Assembly: GCA_950106755.1 (NCBI GenBank)
Contig: OX467086.1
Span: 20,168,001 to 20,232,000 of the forward strand
Direction: 5' to 3'
DNA length: 64,000 nucleotides
Source: Climacium dendroides
Lineage: Eukaryota > Streptophyta > Bryopsida > Hypnales > Climaciaceae
The position numbers were made by a program, and so were the translations under genes. Position 1 is the stretch's first letter. Each line of letters starts with the position of its first letter. Under the pieces are notes generated by a model. It saw only the letters and a list, made by a program, of their open reading frames with translations. It searched no databases and had not been told where the DNA came from. Positions 34,525 through 47,124 of this stretch are shown here, one piece after another.

Positions 34525-34526
34525 TA

Positions 34527-36105
34527 ATATTTAGTGGAGGTTATTATACAATGTTCACCACTAGTACATCACAAAAAGACATGTTGTTTCAATTATTCAA
34601 ATATAAAAATATTTAGGCTTTTTACTTAATTATGAGGCCACTCCTAAGGTGGCAAAAGTTGGATGGCTACAATGAAGGTGTTTACTTTTACTTCCTTGGT
34701 AACCTCTCAAAGACATCCATCATCTGTCCATTGAATGATAGCTTGTTTAGTAATGATGTTTGTAATGTTTTAGAAACTTAAATACTATATATGATGGTCA
34801 ATGTTAACAAAAAAATCCAAAGAATAAATACTATAATTTTTTTTAAATGTAAAAAATATTATATAGAAAATTTTGAATTGCTAAACATGTTGAATTTTAT
34901 ATTTTAGATGATGAATACAAGGCTTTGGGCCAATGCTTTGTCCAAGAAATTAAACAATGCTTGGATGTTTACAAAATAATATTTTTAATAACTAATTTGA
35001 TGAAAGCAAAGTGAATGATATATCCATATACAAATATAAGCAAAATTGTGGGAATGTTTTGAAAAGGATTCAAGTGTTAAAGGGTTCAAAACATTTATCA
35101 AAACTCATTTTGTAGAATTTAAGTGTTTGATGTCAATTCTATACTAATTTGGCTTTAGAGGGAGTCACACTAACTTTTGAAGAATTAAACATTTCTTACA
35201 ACTCATTTTGCAAGATCAAAGGGGTTGTTGTTGCATTCATCAAAATTTTCAACAAATTAAAAAATCTAACCATAGGATCTTGTATTATACTTGTAGAAGA
35301 ATAAGTGGCAAGAATTTCGTGACATTTGATTGTAAGGATTGAAAGATATGAGCATTTGAAGGGATTCTTTTTCATTATGCTCAACAATTTTAGATGCCTT
35401 CGACTATTGATTGTAGCAAATTTTTACACTATAGATTTTGAATTTAAAATTCTAACATATTCAACATGATGTTAGTCATGTCTCCAAAAAATTTTAAGCC
35501 AAAAAAACACGAGAAGCACATCCAAAATATGCTTGCAATGCAACAATGTTCAAGAGTTTACAATGTACAACATCATTTTTTAGCACATTTGCCACTACAT
35601 AATTTTGAAACTTGGAAATCCAAACAGTGTATTGAAACAAATACTAATGTTCCAAAATAAATTTGGAAAAAAACCAAGTTTTCTTCTTCCTGTAGAATTT
35701 AGAAGGACTATATGAATAATATATAAGCATAAGCTATGGGGCATTCTTTGGAAAATGGGTTCACCTATGTTCCTAATGTGCTCCCAACCTATCCCCTCCA
35801 TTGTGAACTTTGACCTTGACCTCCTTCATCTACCTTCCCTTAGGGCATTTGCATGGTAGCCACACCAAGAAAGGGTGCTAAGTGAGGTATGTAATATGTT
35901 ATAATTTTGTTGCTTGAATATTAAACTATGAGAAATTTAATTTAAATCCATTGAGAAACAACCTTGTATGGCTTCAAAGACATTTCTAGCTTATTTTGAA
36001 TTTTCAAGTGAGAAGAGAAGTTTTTTATATACATATGATATGGTAGGAGGTAAAACAACCCCATGTGAGATACGTAAATTAGGATTAGTAGGAGCTCAAT
36101 TGCTC
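34527..36105. other. AT-rich spacer, nothing recognised
   Basis: Short frames only (for example 35466-35660 plus and 35801-35595 minus), with no domains. Confidence 0.5.
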
Positions 36106-36503
36106 ATAGTTAGTTCAAACTTAGGAATTGTGTTTGAAGTAAAATTTCAGACTTCATTAGGCATAGTAGAGTAACCTTTTACGAAAAACTTTAAACTAAA
36201 AGAAGTTGGGAAATTAAGCTATTATTCATCTCCACAAATCTGTTTGAGATATTGAGCCTTCAATCAAAAGTTATGGACAAATTTTAGAGAATGGTAGGAA
36301 AGGAGTTTTTAAAAATAAATTCAAATATCTTCTCTAAATTATGTCCATAACTTTTGATTAGGGAATCTAAATCTCAAATGAATTTTTAGAGATGAAATTT
36401 ATCTTAATTTCCCAACCTTTTTTAGTTCAAAATTAAAAAAAAGTCATTCTACTATGCCTAAATGAGGTTTAAAATTCTACTTCAAATACAACTCGTAAGT
36501 ATT
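36106..36503. mobile_element. Long foldback element, arms about 170-185 bp
   Basis: The left arm phrases gtgtttgaagtaaaattt, aggcatagtaga, gttgggaaattaag and aatcaaaagttatggacaa reappear inverted and in mirror order on the right (36330-36499). The loop is near 36300-36325. No coding frames. A transcript would form a long near-perfect hairpin suited to siRNA or young-miRNA processing. Confidence 0.85.
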
Positions 36504-36573
36504 GACAATGAGTGGTCAAGTTTTCATCTTCAAATTATCCCATACTCTTTGAGGATTTATGATAAATAATAAA

Positions 36574-37438
36574 TCATACTACTAAAATCATAAGTCCCTC
36601 TGTAATATCATAAATGCTACCATTAATACTAGGGGCTCGTGCTTGCTATGCTATGCATTCATTGTATCTCATATTAGTAAAAATTTGATATATTTGAATA
36701 GAATGCATGATAATGATTTTGATAAGTCTTTAAAATAATTATTTTTAGTATTTTGTAAAAATATTTCCAATCATGCATACATAGAAATCATATTTTCACA
36801 CAATGTGATATTACTGAAATAGAATAGCAGTTCACAATCACCTCTGTAATATCACTTTTTACAAAGGGTGATATTATAGAAATAATATAGTCGTTGCAAT
36901 TGAGGTGATATTAAAGAGGATCAATATGGTGATATTATAAAGGTAGCGATTTCATTGCTGTTTTTGGCTTTATACTTCTTTTGCATTTCTATAATTTTGT
37001 GCTTTTGTGGGCTTTGAGCTTCTGATTTCAATTTTCTATTGCTACTACCAAATGATTTGAGAAATTTATTAGATTGAACAATTTTGGATTTCACAACAAT
37101 TAAATTGTTTTCGAAGCTTTTGAGATTTATAAGTTTTTCCTTAAAATTCTTTAATTTGGGTTGCCATTGTTTGTAACAATTGAGTCAAATTTCTAATGCA
37201 TTATAATGTATGTGTATCTTTTATTGTATTCATCATTGCATGTATTTCATTCATCATTCATTAAATTTCTATTGTTTATTTCAGTATATGCGTATTTATT
37301 AAAAAAATTATATGAAGATTTTAATAATTTTTATCCTGAAGATTTATTGAAATTCTTACTTTGCATTCTATCTAATACATAAAAATTCTGATGAAATTCT
37401 AATGATGAATGCGTAGCATAGCAAGCGCCAACTGCTAG
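36574..37438 (+). mobile_element. Non-autonomous Helitron, copy 3 (865 bp)
   Basis: It starts TCATACTACTAAAATCATAA after an A and ends CCAACTGCTAG before a T. The subterminal block ACTAGGGGCTCGTGCTTGCT starts at 36628 and its imperfect inverse ends at 37438. It is closely similar to copies 2 and 4 throughout. No coding capacity. Confidence 0.9.
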
Positions 37439-38790
37439 TTTTATTTATAAAAAAACTATTCACCCTTGCTTCTCATCAAATGCCAATGAAGCAAATCTTA
37501 TATTTTGCCAACAACTTCTTTTTTGATGGCAAACTTGTCAAATGACATTGATATTTTTTATTTATATATAGATTTAATTCTCATCTTCTAGAAATTTTGC
37601 CATGAGACCATGGCATGAAATTTTAGAAGCTTTGACATGCCACGGGGTTGGCTAATGGTCCTAGCCCTTCATCTATTGTTCACCCCAACTTTTGTCCTTT
37701 TGACCAATGCAGCTTGTGTATGTACCCTTGGCCTTAGTCAACCAAATATTGGTAGCCTAAACTACCCCTTGAGATAAAATTTGCCTAAAAATCCCCACAA
37801 CTTTTTTACGTGGCATCGGATTGAAATAAAAAATTATATAGAAACCTACCCAAACTCCAAATTGTCCCCTAAGGGAACAATGGGCCTTTAGAGGTTAACT
37901 CTTATGTCTCCCCTTTACAAATTTTTTGGGCAATTCAACACTCTATCTAATATGTTTTAGTCTATTTTGGTAGGTCCCTTCAAGTATTAGTCAACGTAGT
38001 GAGGGCACTTCAATTGAGAATTGCTATTCACTCCACAAGCATTGTCTTTCCCCCAATCCAATAAGAGATACATCTCTTTGGAGGATCCAATGGATTGTTG
38101 TCAATTCTAGTGTAATTGTAGAGGGGAGTGAGTCACACTAACCTTTCACTGTGTCATTAAGTTCATTGTAGGATTAATTGTTCATTAAGTCGAAGACATA
38201 AACTTTAGTGAATTTGATTAGAGTTCTTCTTGTATGGTTTTTTCATCAAAATGGGATAAGAAGACTTCTCTATTGTTATTCCCTTTTATGGTAGAACCAC
38301 CCCTTTTCAACTAAGGATCCATATTCAACTTGTAGGATGCAACTATTTCCAAGGCTAGAACATATTTTCAACCCAAACTTGGAATGTTTTTTTTTTCTCA
38401 TTTTCAAGATTAGAACTAATAAGGTCATGACACATGTCTTGAAGTAGTGAGTAAGAAAGAATGAAGTAGTGAGTAAGAAAGTAGTTTTTGAATGATCAAA
38501 ATTGGAAGACTCTATCAATTGAGTATGGGTGGAGGCCAACTTCTAACTTCTAAGATCCACAGTAATTTCAATTCAAAGCATAAAATTACCACAAAAATTA
38601 CAAACCCCATGATTTTTGTCTTCCTACATGATAGAAATTTTACATTCCCTTACACTACTCCAAAGCATGTGCGGAATTGCTTAAATGGTCGACAATGGGT
38701 GGTTCTATCCATTCATTGTCACTACACTATGACAAATTTGTGTATCACCCACACTAAGTTAAAAGTTAATAAGATGTAACTTAAATTAGT
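37439..38790. other. Spacer, nothing recognised apart from a short duplication
   Basis: A 22-bp direct duplication (gaagtagtgagtaagaaag) lies at about 38440-38483. A minus-strand 87-codon frame at 38539-38276 has no recognised domain. Confidence 0.45.
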
Positions 38791-38799
38791 GTAAACAAA

Positions 38800-39794
38800 T
38801 TTTACCCCCCTTCCATGGCCACCCATCCCCCTCGCTGCCACCGACCCGCTCCCACCTGTTCCCCTTCCTGCCACCCGTCCGCAGTGCATGCCGCCCGGTC
38901 CACCCCTCCCTTTCCTCCACCCTCCCGCTCCCACCTGTACGCTCCTGCCACCCGGCCGCTCCCTGCTCGCTCCCTCAAGTTCCCTCCTGCTCCCACCTCC
39001 ACTCCTCCTCCTCCCAGTCCCAACCCTTTTGTCTCCGCAGACGCTCTGCCAGCCCTTCTAATTCCCACTCGATTGCTCCGACTTAGGTCTCGCGCTCAGT
39101 TGTGCTCCGGTCTCCCTTGCCGAGGTCAGCACAAGCTCCGCCGTCGAAATTCGAGCGTCGCTAAGCGGATCGCTCTTTTTCCGTTCCAAGTAAGCCTCGT
39201 CCGACGCTCGTTTCTTGGCTGCTTTGCTTGGCTCTTGTTGTCGTCGTCGGTGATGCACTGAATGGGAAGCGTGAGCAGCAAGGTGAAGTGGTAAGTGGAA
39301 GGAAGTCGAGCTCGGATGTGTGCCCGGGATTGTAACGGTCTTTTCTCGATTTAAGAGAAGGAAATTGCGCCGACTGTGTCCAGGTTTTGGTGTTGCGAGT
39401 TGTTTGGAGAGATTTGGTGTTTGCTTTGGTTTAAGAGGTGTGAGATTTGCGAGGGTGCGTTTTTTTAAATTGTCTTCGTGTTTGTGGAAGGTGAGAGGAT
39501 AGTGGCGTGGTTTTGACGAGAGTTGGCATGAGTTTTTGTTTTCTCCATTTGTTTGGGCCATTTGGATCTGTTTAGTGACATGTGTAGCTGTTTTTGGTTG
39601 CGATCGGTGTTGCGGTGGTTTACAGTGGCATCGTAGGGAGGAGAGTGTCTCTCTGTGTTGGTGGGAGGGGCGTGCGGTGTTTCGAGTTAGTGAGTTTGTG
39701 TTTCTTGATAACTCGGGGTGAGCGTGCTTGTTCCGGGAATGATTGCAAGTGTCGCGACTGTGCTTAGTGTTGACTGAGGTTGGAACTTGAACAG
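38800..39794 (+). promoter_or_regulatory. Promoter, 5' UTR and 5' UTR intron of the reticulon gene
   Basis: The segment 38800-39050 is strongly C-rich on the plus strand (repeated ctcccacctg/cctgccaccc phrases). It is followed by GC-rich sequence to about 39290. A strong donor (GAAGTG|GTAAGT, intron from 39291) and an acceptor (TTGAACAG, ending 39794) lie just upstream of the ATG at 39819, implying a 504-bp leader intron. Leader introns commonly enhance expression in plants. Confidence 0.65.
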
Positions 39795-39818
39795 ATTTGA
39801 CGAGGTAACGCCGCAGTC

Positions 39819-41345
39819 ATGTCCGAACAAAGCGATGTCACGAACCCCACGGTGGAGTCTGTGAAGGACACTGCCACTCAGGCAGTATACAGAATGCCTG
39901 CTTCCGATGCGGCTCCCTCCTCAGGGTATGCCTCAGGGTATGGACCAGGCAACCGGTTCTTGACCAAGGACAAGAACGTGCACCAAATTCTTGGTGGAGG
40001 CCGAGGTGAGTTTCTAGCTGAGGATATCAGTTACATGAAAGACCGTCTTACGATTACCTCAATATTTCCTCTATTTAGTAGTAGTTGCTATACTTCTGAT
40101 TTCTCACGTCGCTATTGTGTTGCTTTTTTGGTTTGCATACTAATATAGGATGTGAATTATTTGTAATTGTATGCAAGTTTTTGACTCTTGTTATACTGGG
40201 ATTATTCCAAATCAATAGTTAATGCAGGCATCTCAATTTTTTCTTGGATTTTGAAGCGGAGTTTCTAAGAGCTGATTTATTAAAGAATTCAGATAGATCT
40301 GTTCGCTCATCTTTGTTTCTATCCTGTACAGCTGCCGATTCGTTCTTGTGGAAGGACAAATACCTATCCGCGGGAGTCTTAGGTGGGTCTACTCTTATGT
40401 GGTTTCTCTTGGAGAAGTCTGGCTACACCTTCCTGACTCTTCTGTCGAACATTCTTATGTTCGTGGTGGTTATCCTTTTCGTCTGGGCGAATGTTGCCGC
40501 TCTTTTGAACCGGTATGTATTCGTTTTCCTCATCTGAAAATTACGTGGCAGTATTGTTTATTGCGGGATTGATAGTTGCATCTGACTCGTGTAATTCGAG
40601 AGGTTCTGAGTTTTGAAATGCCTTGTCTATGAGTAGGACCGGACCCCCAGTTCCTGAGCTGTCTGTTTCTGAGGAATTCGTCACGAGGTCAGCAAACACT
40701 TTCAGCGTGGAGCTTAACAAGGTTTTAGCCATTGCTCGGGATGTTGCACTTGGCAAGGATTTCAAGCTCTTCCTCAAGGTAAATGTTGATGCTGACCGCT
40801 TGAGTCTTGACTCACCCGTACGTTTCTGGATTGCGTCTTTACTCTGGACTGACTGTATTGAGGTCACTGGAAAAGCTTATGCCGACAGGTTTATCCTGGG
40901 ATTAGGGTCCTGAATTTTCACGTTTGAACGTGATCTGACGGATCTCTTGCGTTTTTTTTCAGGTTGTTGCTTTGTTGTGGCTGGTATCTACGGTCACTTC
41001 TTGGTTCAACTTACTCACCTGTATCTGGATCGGTGAGTTCATTCATTTCAAAAAATAGATAAATCTAATAGTCTTATTTATCTGTTTTTTGAATTATCAT
41101 TCTCTTCCAAAGGGACCATTTACTTTGTTTTAATTCTCTTGAATGTGACCTGAAAATTCGAAATTGTTGTGATAGGTGTGGTTTTGTTGCACGTGATTCC
41201 GTTCATTTACGACACGTATGAGGATGTCATCGATCATCACGCCAAGAAAGCTGTCGATACCGCAAATGTCCACTACAAGAAGTTGGATGACGCTGTTCTG
41301 CGCAAGATCCCTAGAGCTCCAGCTAAAGAGAAGAAAGCGCTCTAG
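39819..41345 (+). CDS. Reticulon-like protein (RTNLB), 249 aa, five coding exons
   Basis: Exons are 39819-40005, 40332-40512, 40637-40778, 40963-41032 and 41176-41345. All are GT/AG with consistent phase; the CDS is 750 bp. The reticulon homology domain begins near residue 53 (NVHQILGGGRAADSFLW). It has two hydrophobic hairpins: about 74-117 (AGVLGGSTLMWFLL, NILMFVVVILFVWANV) and about 171-208 (VVALLWLVSTVTSWFNLL, then IGVVLLHVIPFIYDTYED). They are separated by a soluble loop. Reticulons wedge into the ER membrane to curve tubules, and in plants also act at plasmodesmata. The C-terminus ends in lysines (KEKKAL), close to an ER-retrieval motif but not a canonical KKxx. Length is typical of plant RTNLBs. 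I cannot assign the paralogue number. Confidence 0.95.
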
Positions 41346-44300
41346 ATCTGTGTTGCCTCGGCGATCTTAAGAGAAGGTGTTTTGAAGTTTCAGTGGGTGA
41401 AGGGTTTTGTATATATGGATGTATCTGTGCTGCATGTGTATACCTTCATCATCAGACGTATTGCTTAAGCCGTTTCTGTGCTGTGTCGTAGAAGAGTTAC
41501 TTCATTATCTATTAAAATAGGATTCTGTAGAGTTCTTCGCAGGATGCACTTGAATTTTGCATCTTTGGAGTTGGACATATTTTTCGCATCCTCCAATCTG
41601 CTTCTTAGTTTTTTTCAGATCAGTCGTAGGTTCTTGCGCTGGAGGCACCCCTTCCCTTAGATTTGGCAGTATTGAATCCTCCTCTGTGCAGGTATTTCCT
41701 TATTCCATTTTTTTGGACAGGAACCATTAAGGAATCTCACATGTTCAGAGCACTTTCGTGCTTGCTGAACTTTCAAAGATCATCGTCTGGATTCTTTCTA
41801 ATTTTGATTATGTTTCGTTGTGTTGTGAGTGTTCATTGTACCCGTCTTTGAATTCTCATGTGATCGGCTGCTTGACAGTGGTTCACTGATCCCAGACTTT
41901 ACATAAACACCTGTATCGGTTGAAATTCAGTTCTACCTCCGTCACTGTCCTTGATTTTACCTCGACTGCTTGGAACAATCTCCGAATGCCTAGTACGTAG
42001 TCAAGATTACCATGAGGGGTGAGGTACTACTTCTGAATTCTATTTTCTGGAATTTAGTCATTGAGCTTTCACCAGATGTATCCCTTGTTGAGCCTTTTTA
42101 TGGGGAAGAGCAATTGTGTTTCTTCGGCACTTGAATGGAGATGCTGATGCTGTCGGTTTACTCCGTTGTGGATTACTGTTCAAATCTGAAGTTGCCAAAC
42201 TGATTGAACCTAACTTCGTCTTCGATGAAAGATTAGGTTTTGAACACTTAACTCCAAACTAGATCGAGGTTTTGAATACTCTTTTAGTCAGTATTGCAGT
42301 TTTTGAACACTCGTCCATAGTTAACTGAACGGAGAAACGTATCCTGTATTCTTGCAATGTGATGTTGCTCCTGGCAGTTTCGGAGACTCTGGAGATCTAT
42401 CGCTGTACGGAAACAATCCTGCAATGAGGATCAGCAGCGCAAAGTTACACTTCGCTTTTCATCATGGTGGGCAGATACGTCCGAGCTGAATGGACAACTT
42501 TTAAATTACAGTACCCGTTGGAGTTCTGGGGAAAATACCGTGCATCATTCTTCAGGTTTTTGAATTTTGAGACGTTGAAGAGAGGGTTGCTGGCTTACTT
42601 ATCACTGTTATCTGTTCACTGTGGCCTGTGATACTCATTTACAACGTTCACAACGCTATGACCAACGAAAGTATGCTTGTTTGATCATATTAGAAGGACT
42701 TGTAGGGATGGACATTGATTAGTGCCTATTCAAACATAATCTTAATGAAAAAAATAATTCACAGAATCTGAAGAAATGATCAGAATCGATTAAAAATGTT
42801 TGTAATCAATTGACGATGGTTAAGTTAACCCCTAAACGGCCAGATCTTCCTCCAGAATTCACGATTTGAGAATAATCATCAAAGTACTATTTAGAAGAAT
42901 ATTTGGGAATTCATACATAAATAAAAGTTGTAGATTTTGAGTTTTAAATTCCATCCGTATGGTTAGATTTGCCAATGTTATCACCAATATTTTCTTATAA
43001 ATTTTGAAAGGGAAATTTCAAATTTCTTTTAAAATTTGATTGAAAGTACAATATTATCATTTTTTGTGTACAATTTGTTGGAATGGATTTGAAATCAAGC
43101 TTTTGTTACACAATGATTTTTTGAGATTTTCGTATTTTTTAAATCTATGACCTTATTTTTGCAAATCTAGTTTTGAACTAGAGTCAATGCAATCTTGGCT
43201 TGGTCAACAACTTGGCATGCTTCTACATTAGTAATTTTAGAAAATTATGTATTTTAATAAAATCAAATTCAACCAATAGATAGAACAACAACTTTATAAA
43301 GTATCTTCATAATTAAGATGACTTTCATCCAAATAATAATGAAAATGGAACTTGAATTCTAATTTGTTAGTCATCCAAAAATTGGACATCAAAGCAATTT
43401 AGGGTTAATTGGTTCTAAATATGAAGAAAATCTTTGCATTGACAAATTAAGGGACTTGCACTAATAGGAAGAAGCATAATAGTAAGTAGCCCATATTTTC
43501 ACAACTTGTTGAAGAATCTTGTTGGAGATGAGTAAGGCCTCCTCTAACTCCCATAGATATTATATTTTTAATCAATTATATGTAATTTAGGCTCTAGATA
43601 TAGGAAAAGAGTTTGCATTGACAAAAATGAAGATAGTGGTCCTTCCTTGAAGGATGTTGAGGACTAAAAGTGTCCCATAGATGACTTCATTGTTTATTTA
43701 AGAAATAAATAATGTTCCGCTTGGTCCAATAATTGGAGAATTTTTATGACTATCTTAGCTATGGAGGGCCACATCCTTCAAAGGTTAATGCTAATATACT
43801 TGAGAAGGCATTTCTTCTTCTTCAATAATTTCATAGAGATTTATTGAATGCAAGTAAACATTTTTTTCATCCAAATTCTCTTGGAGGAATTGCATGAGTG
43901 CATTTTGAGAGAATGGAGTTGATTATTTCCTCATTCTAATATATTTTGACTCTTCTTCATAAGAAAATGCTTGATCTATAAATCATTGTGTAGTGTATTT
44001 TGGCAACTTCAAGCTCCTTGTTCTTGCTGTAAATTTGAACCACAAAAATGATTTAAAAAAAATTTAGGCCCAACTAATGGAATAATATTAATGAAGTGTA
44101 GTTTCTACTCCAATTTGTAAATTTGAATATTTTATTGCAATTTGAACTCAGGGACCATGGTCTTCTATTTTCCTAGATGTAGAAATCACATTATAAAAAA
44201 AAATTAATTAAGGATATTCAATATTGTAATATATTCTAATGTTAAATTTTTAGACTTTTTGAACTAAACTATTATTGGATATGAACTTTTTTTCACTTTG

Positions 44301-45563
44301 TCCTTAGGAAAATCACAAAAACTTTGAACTTTTGTCAAAAAATTCTAAAATTTATTTCACTTATAGAAAACATGAGATTTCATCTTTAAAATATAAATAT
44401 AAAATACTTCAAGTATAGATAGTCACAAATTTGGAACATATAGAATGGAAGCATTTTGATGTTCACTTTTGTGCTTATAGGTCTATCTTTTCAAGATTAA
44501 ATTCTTAGGTATGTTATCCAAATTTTTATTTTTTACTTAATAACAAACCAAATTTGTATATAAATCCATTACTCTCTTGTTTAAATCTCAAGTAGATTAT
44601 GAAAGTGACTATTTGGGGGTATTGCTATTTGTACATCACTCCCTATTGCTTCAATGTTTCAAACATGTTTCCTACGTAGCCAATGACCTAGTGTAGGAGC
44701 CTATGTGTTGCTTTTGAAAATTTATATCATATTTTATAAGTAGAAAAAATTTAAATTCTACCTGCAACATGTTTCACTACAATTTTATTAATTCAGTTCA
44801 ACAAAATTTTCATAATGTGGCCATGTAAAAAGACATTGAAACACTTATATTGACAAGTAAAGGTGCTACTACTTTACTTGTAAAGAAAGTTGATTAGAAC
44901 ATTGTTTGAAGAAGTAGCCAATGATAATGAGATAGAGCCTATTATAGCAGATATGCTTGATAATATAGGAGATGGAGATTAAGTTGTCAAAAAATAATTC
45001 TAAGCTTTAGGAGTTAAAATTGATGGAAATTATTTTCCAAAATAAAGGTTAATTCACAAAGAAAAACAAAGAATTTCAAGAAGTGTTCAAATTAAAGATA
45101 TGTATTCAATTATCTAAAAAATATTAATTATTCATTGCAGATGCAATGAACTTGTTGTTCAACTATGGTATTCAAATCTATAATACATAAGTAGCTCCTT
45201 AGTTTGGAATTTACAATAATCCAACATTTTAGTGCAAATCATCTTCATTAAATCTAATCAATAAGGTGATAACACCAAATTGTGATCTATTTGTAAAACA
45301 TCCCATTTAGATTCTTGCCTAAAATGTACAACCTTCATACATGAAAGCCTACTGTCAATATTAAATACAATGATTATCAATACTTTGAAAATTTATAGTT
45401 TATTCATATGGATTTCAAAAAATGCATTCTTAGACCATGGATGATTCTGAGGCGGGGAAAGCGTTTTTTGGTATTAGGCTAAACATGGAAAAAAATACCA
45501 AACTATAATGCATTCCAGAGATTAGACCATATTGATGGAATTGGCGTGAATGCTTGGGATTTT
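41346..45563. other. 3' flank of the reticulon gene and AT-rich spacer
   Basis: The part to about 42650 has a more balanced base composition and probably includes the 3' UTR. A cluster of plus-strand frames at 41478-41851 has no recognised domain. From 42700 the sequence is AT-rich with nothing recognised. A phrase cccaaacatg/caaacatgtttcctacgt near 44660 recurs inside the CACTA element near 47225-47275. Confidence 0.45.
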
Positions 45564-45839
45564 CACTACAACAAAAGCAGTGTTTTATGACTGCAAAATA
45601 TGACTGCAGTGAGTCGTAAAATCAAAAAATACGACTCACGCAGAAATCACTGTAGATGACTCGGAATATGACTGACTCTAGTCGTTTAGAAGTAGTCGCT
45701 TCAGACATCAGTCATATTTTCCGAGGGGTATAAATATCCATTTTTAGCCATAGTATGCCAACATGGCGTATACTTTGACTTTCCTAGGGGAGTCTTAACT
45801 TTTTCTTGAGTTGCCCGGGCAAACAAAAAAATCCTACGT

Positions 45840-46295
45840 GGAATATGACTATGGTCAGTTATATTTTTGGATGATGTGGAATATGACTACAGTCAGTCAT
45901 ATTTTTGGATGATGTGGAATATGACTGCGATCAGTCATATTTTTGGATGACGTGGAATATGACTGCGGTCAATCATATTTTTGGATGACGTGAAATATGA
46001 CTGAAGTGAGTCATATTTTGCAGTGATGTAGAATACGACTCTCGTCAGTCATATTTTATGGAATATGATTGAGGTGAGTCATATTTTGTAGTAATGTAGA
46101 ATACGACTCTCGTCAGTCATATTTTATGGAATATGACTAAGGTAAGTCATATTTTGCAGTGATGTAGAATATGACTCTTGGCAGTTATATTTTATGAAAT
46201 ATGACTGAGATGAGTCATATTTTGCAGTGGTGTAGAATACGACTTTTGTCAGTCATATTTTATGGAATATGACTTCTGTGAGTCATATTTTTGGC
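45840..46295 (+). repeat. Subterminal array of about 38-bp palindromic units
   Basis: About a dozen units follow the pattern gaatatgactgcggtcagtc then atatttttggatgacgtg, later variants with attttgcagtgatgtagaat. Each has ATGACT facing AGTCAT, so each can fold on itself. Part of the CACTA element. Confidence 0.9.
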
Positions 46296-46379
46296 TTCAT
46301 GAAGTTGCAAGTAGCTTCCAATGTCTTTGTTTTAACTTTTGATGCATGTATATACAATTAAAGAAATGAGAGGTTAGTT

Positions 46380-46972
46380 TTTAGTGATTGAACAACAAAG
46401 CCGAACCTTCAAAGACTTACAAAAACACAAAATATTTAGCTCAAGTTTAGGATAGAAAGAATAAGATTAATGATGGAAGAAACAAGAAAAAGAAGATAAG
46501 TATTAAGAGTTAACAAGAATCAAAAGTCAAGATGCAACAAGGAATAAAAAACAACAACTAAGCAACAACTAAGACACAACAAGAAACAAGAAACAACATA
46601 AAACAAGAAACAACAATTAAGACACAATATGAGGCAACAATTAAGACATAAGAACAAAGAAAAAGCAACAACTAAGACACAAGAAAAAACAAGAAGCACC
46701 AACTAAGACATAACAAGAAACAACAAGAAATGAGAGTATAGATACAACAAGAACAAAAAAGAAGCAAGAACTATAAAACAAGAGGAAACAAAAAAAAAAG
46801 AACTAGGAAGAAGAAAGAGTTCAAATGCAAGAGAAAGAAAGAATTTAGATGCAACAATAAGAAACAAGAAGCATGAACTAGAGAGCAACAAGAAACAAGA
46901 GTTAAGATGCAACAAAAAGCAACAAGTGAGAGCTAAGAGACAATAAAAAGTAAGAAAGAAGAGCCACAAGAA
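46380..46972 (+). repeat. A/G/C-rich low-complexity tract
   Basis: Reiterated gacacaacaagaaacaac-like phrases, almost free of T on the plus strand. It causes long minus-strand frames made mostly of Leu, Phe, Cys and Val, which I regard as artefacts. Confidence 0.85.
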
Positions 46973-46974
46973 GT

Positions 46975-47124
46975 GACGGCTAGGGTTTCAGAACCCTAAA
47001 AAGTGGCGGCTAGGGTTTCAAAACCCTAAAAAAATGATGGCTAGGGTCTCAAAACCCTAAAAAAGTGGTGACTAGGATTCAAAATCCAAAAAAGTAGGTG
47101 ACTAGGATTTCAAAATTTTAAACA
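46975..47124 (+). repeat. Tandem repeat of about 31 bp with telo-box motifs, five units
   Basis: Units are built on ggctagggtttcaaaaccct followed by aaaaa. Each of the first units is a small palindrome (AGGGTTT/AAACCCT), decaying toward the right. Confidence 0.85.

Noticed and set aside
38815..39561. Pro/Ser-rich plus-strand and Gly/Arg-rich minus-strand frames
   Set aside because: Created by the C-rich block and the leader of the reticulon gene; no domain and no splice support.
46520..46969. Two adjacent minus-strand frames rich in Leu, Phe and Cys, looking like membrane proteins
   Set aside because: They are a direct product of the CAA/GAA low-complexity tract inside the CACTA element.
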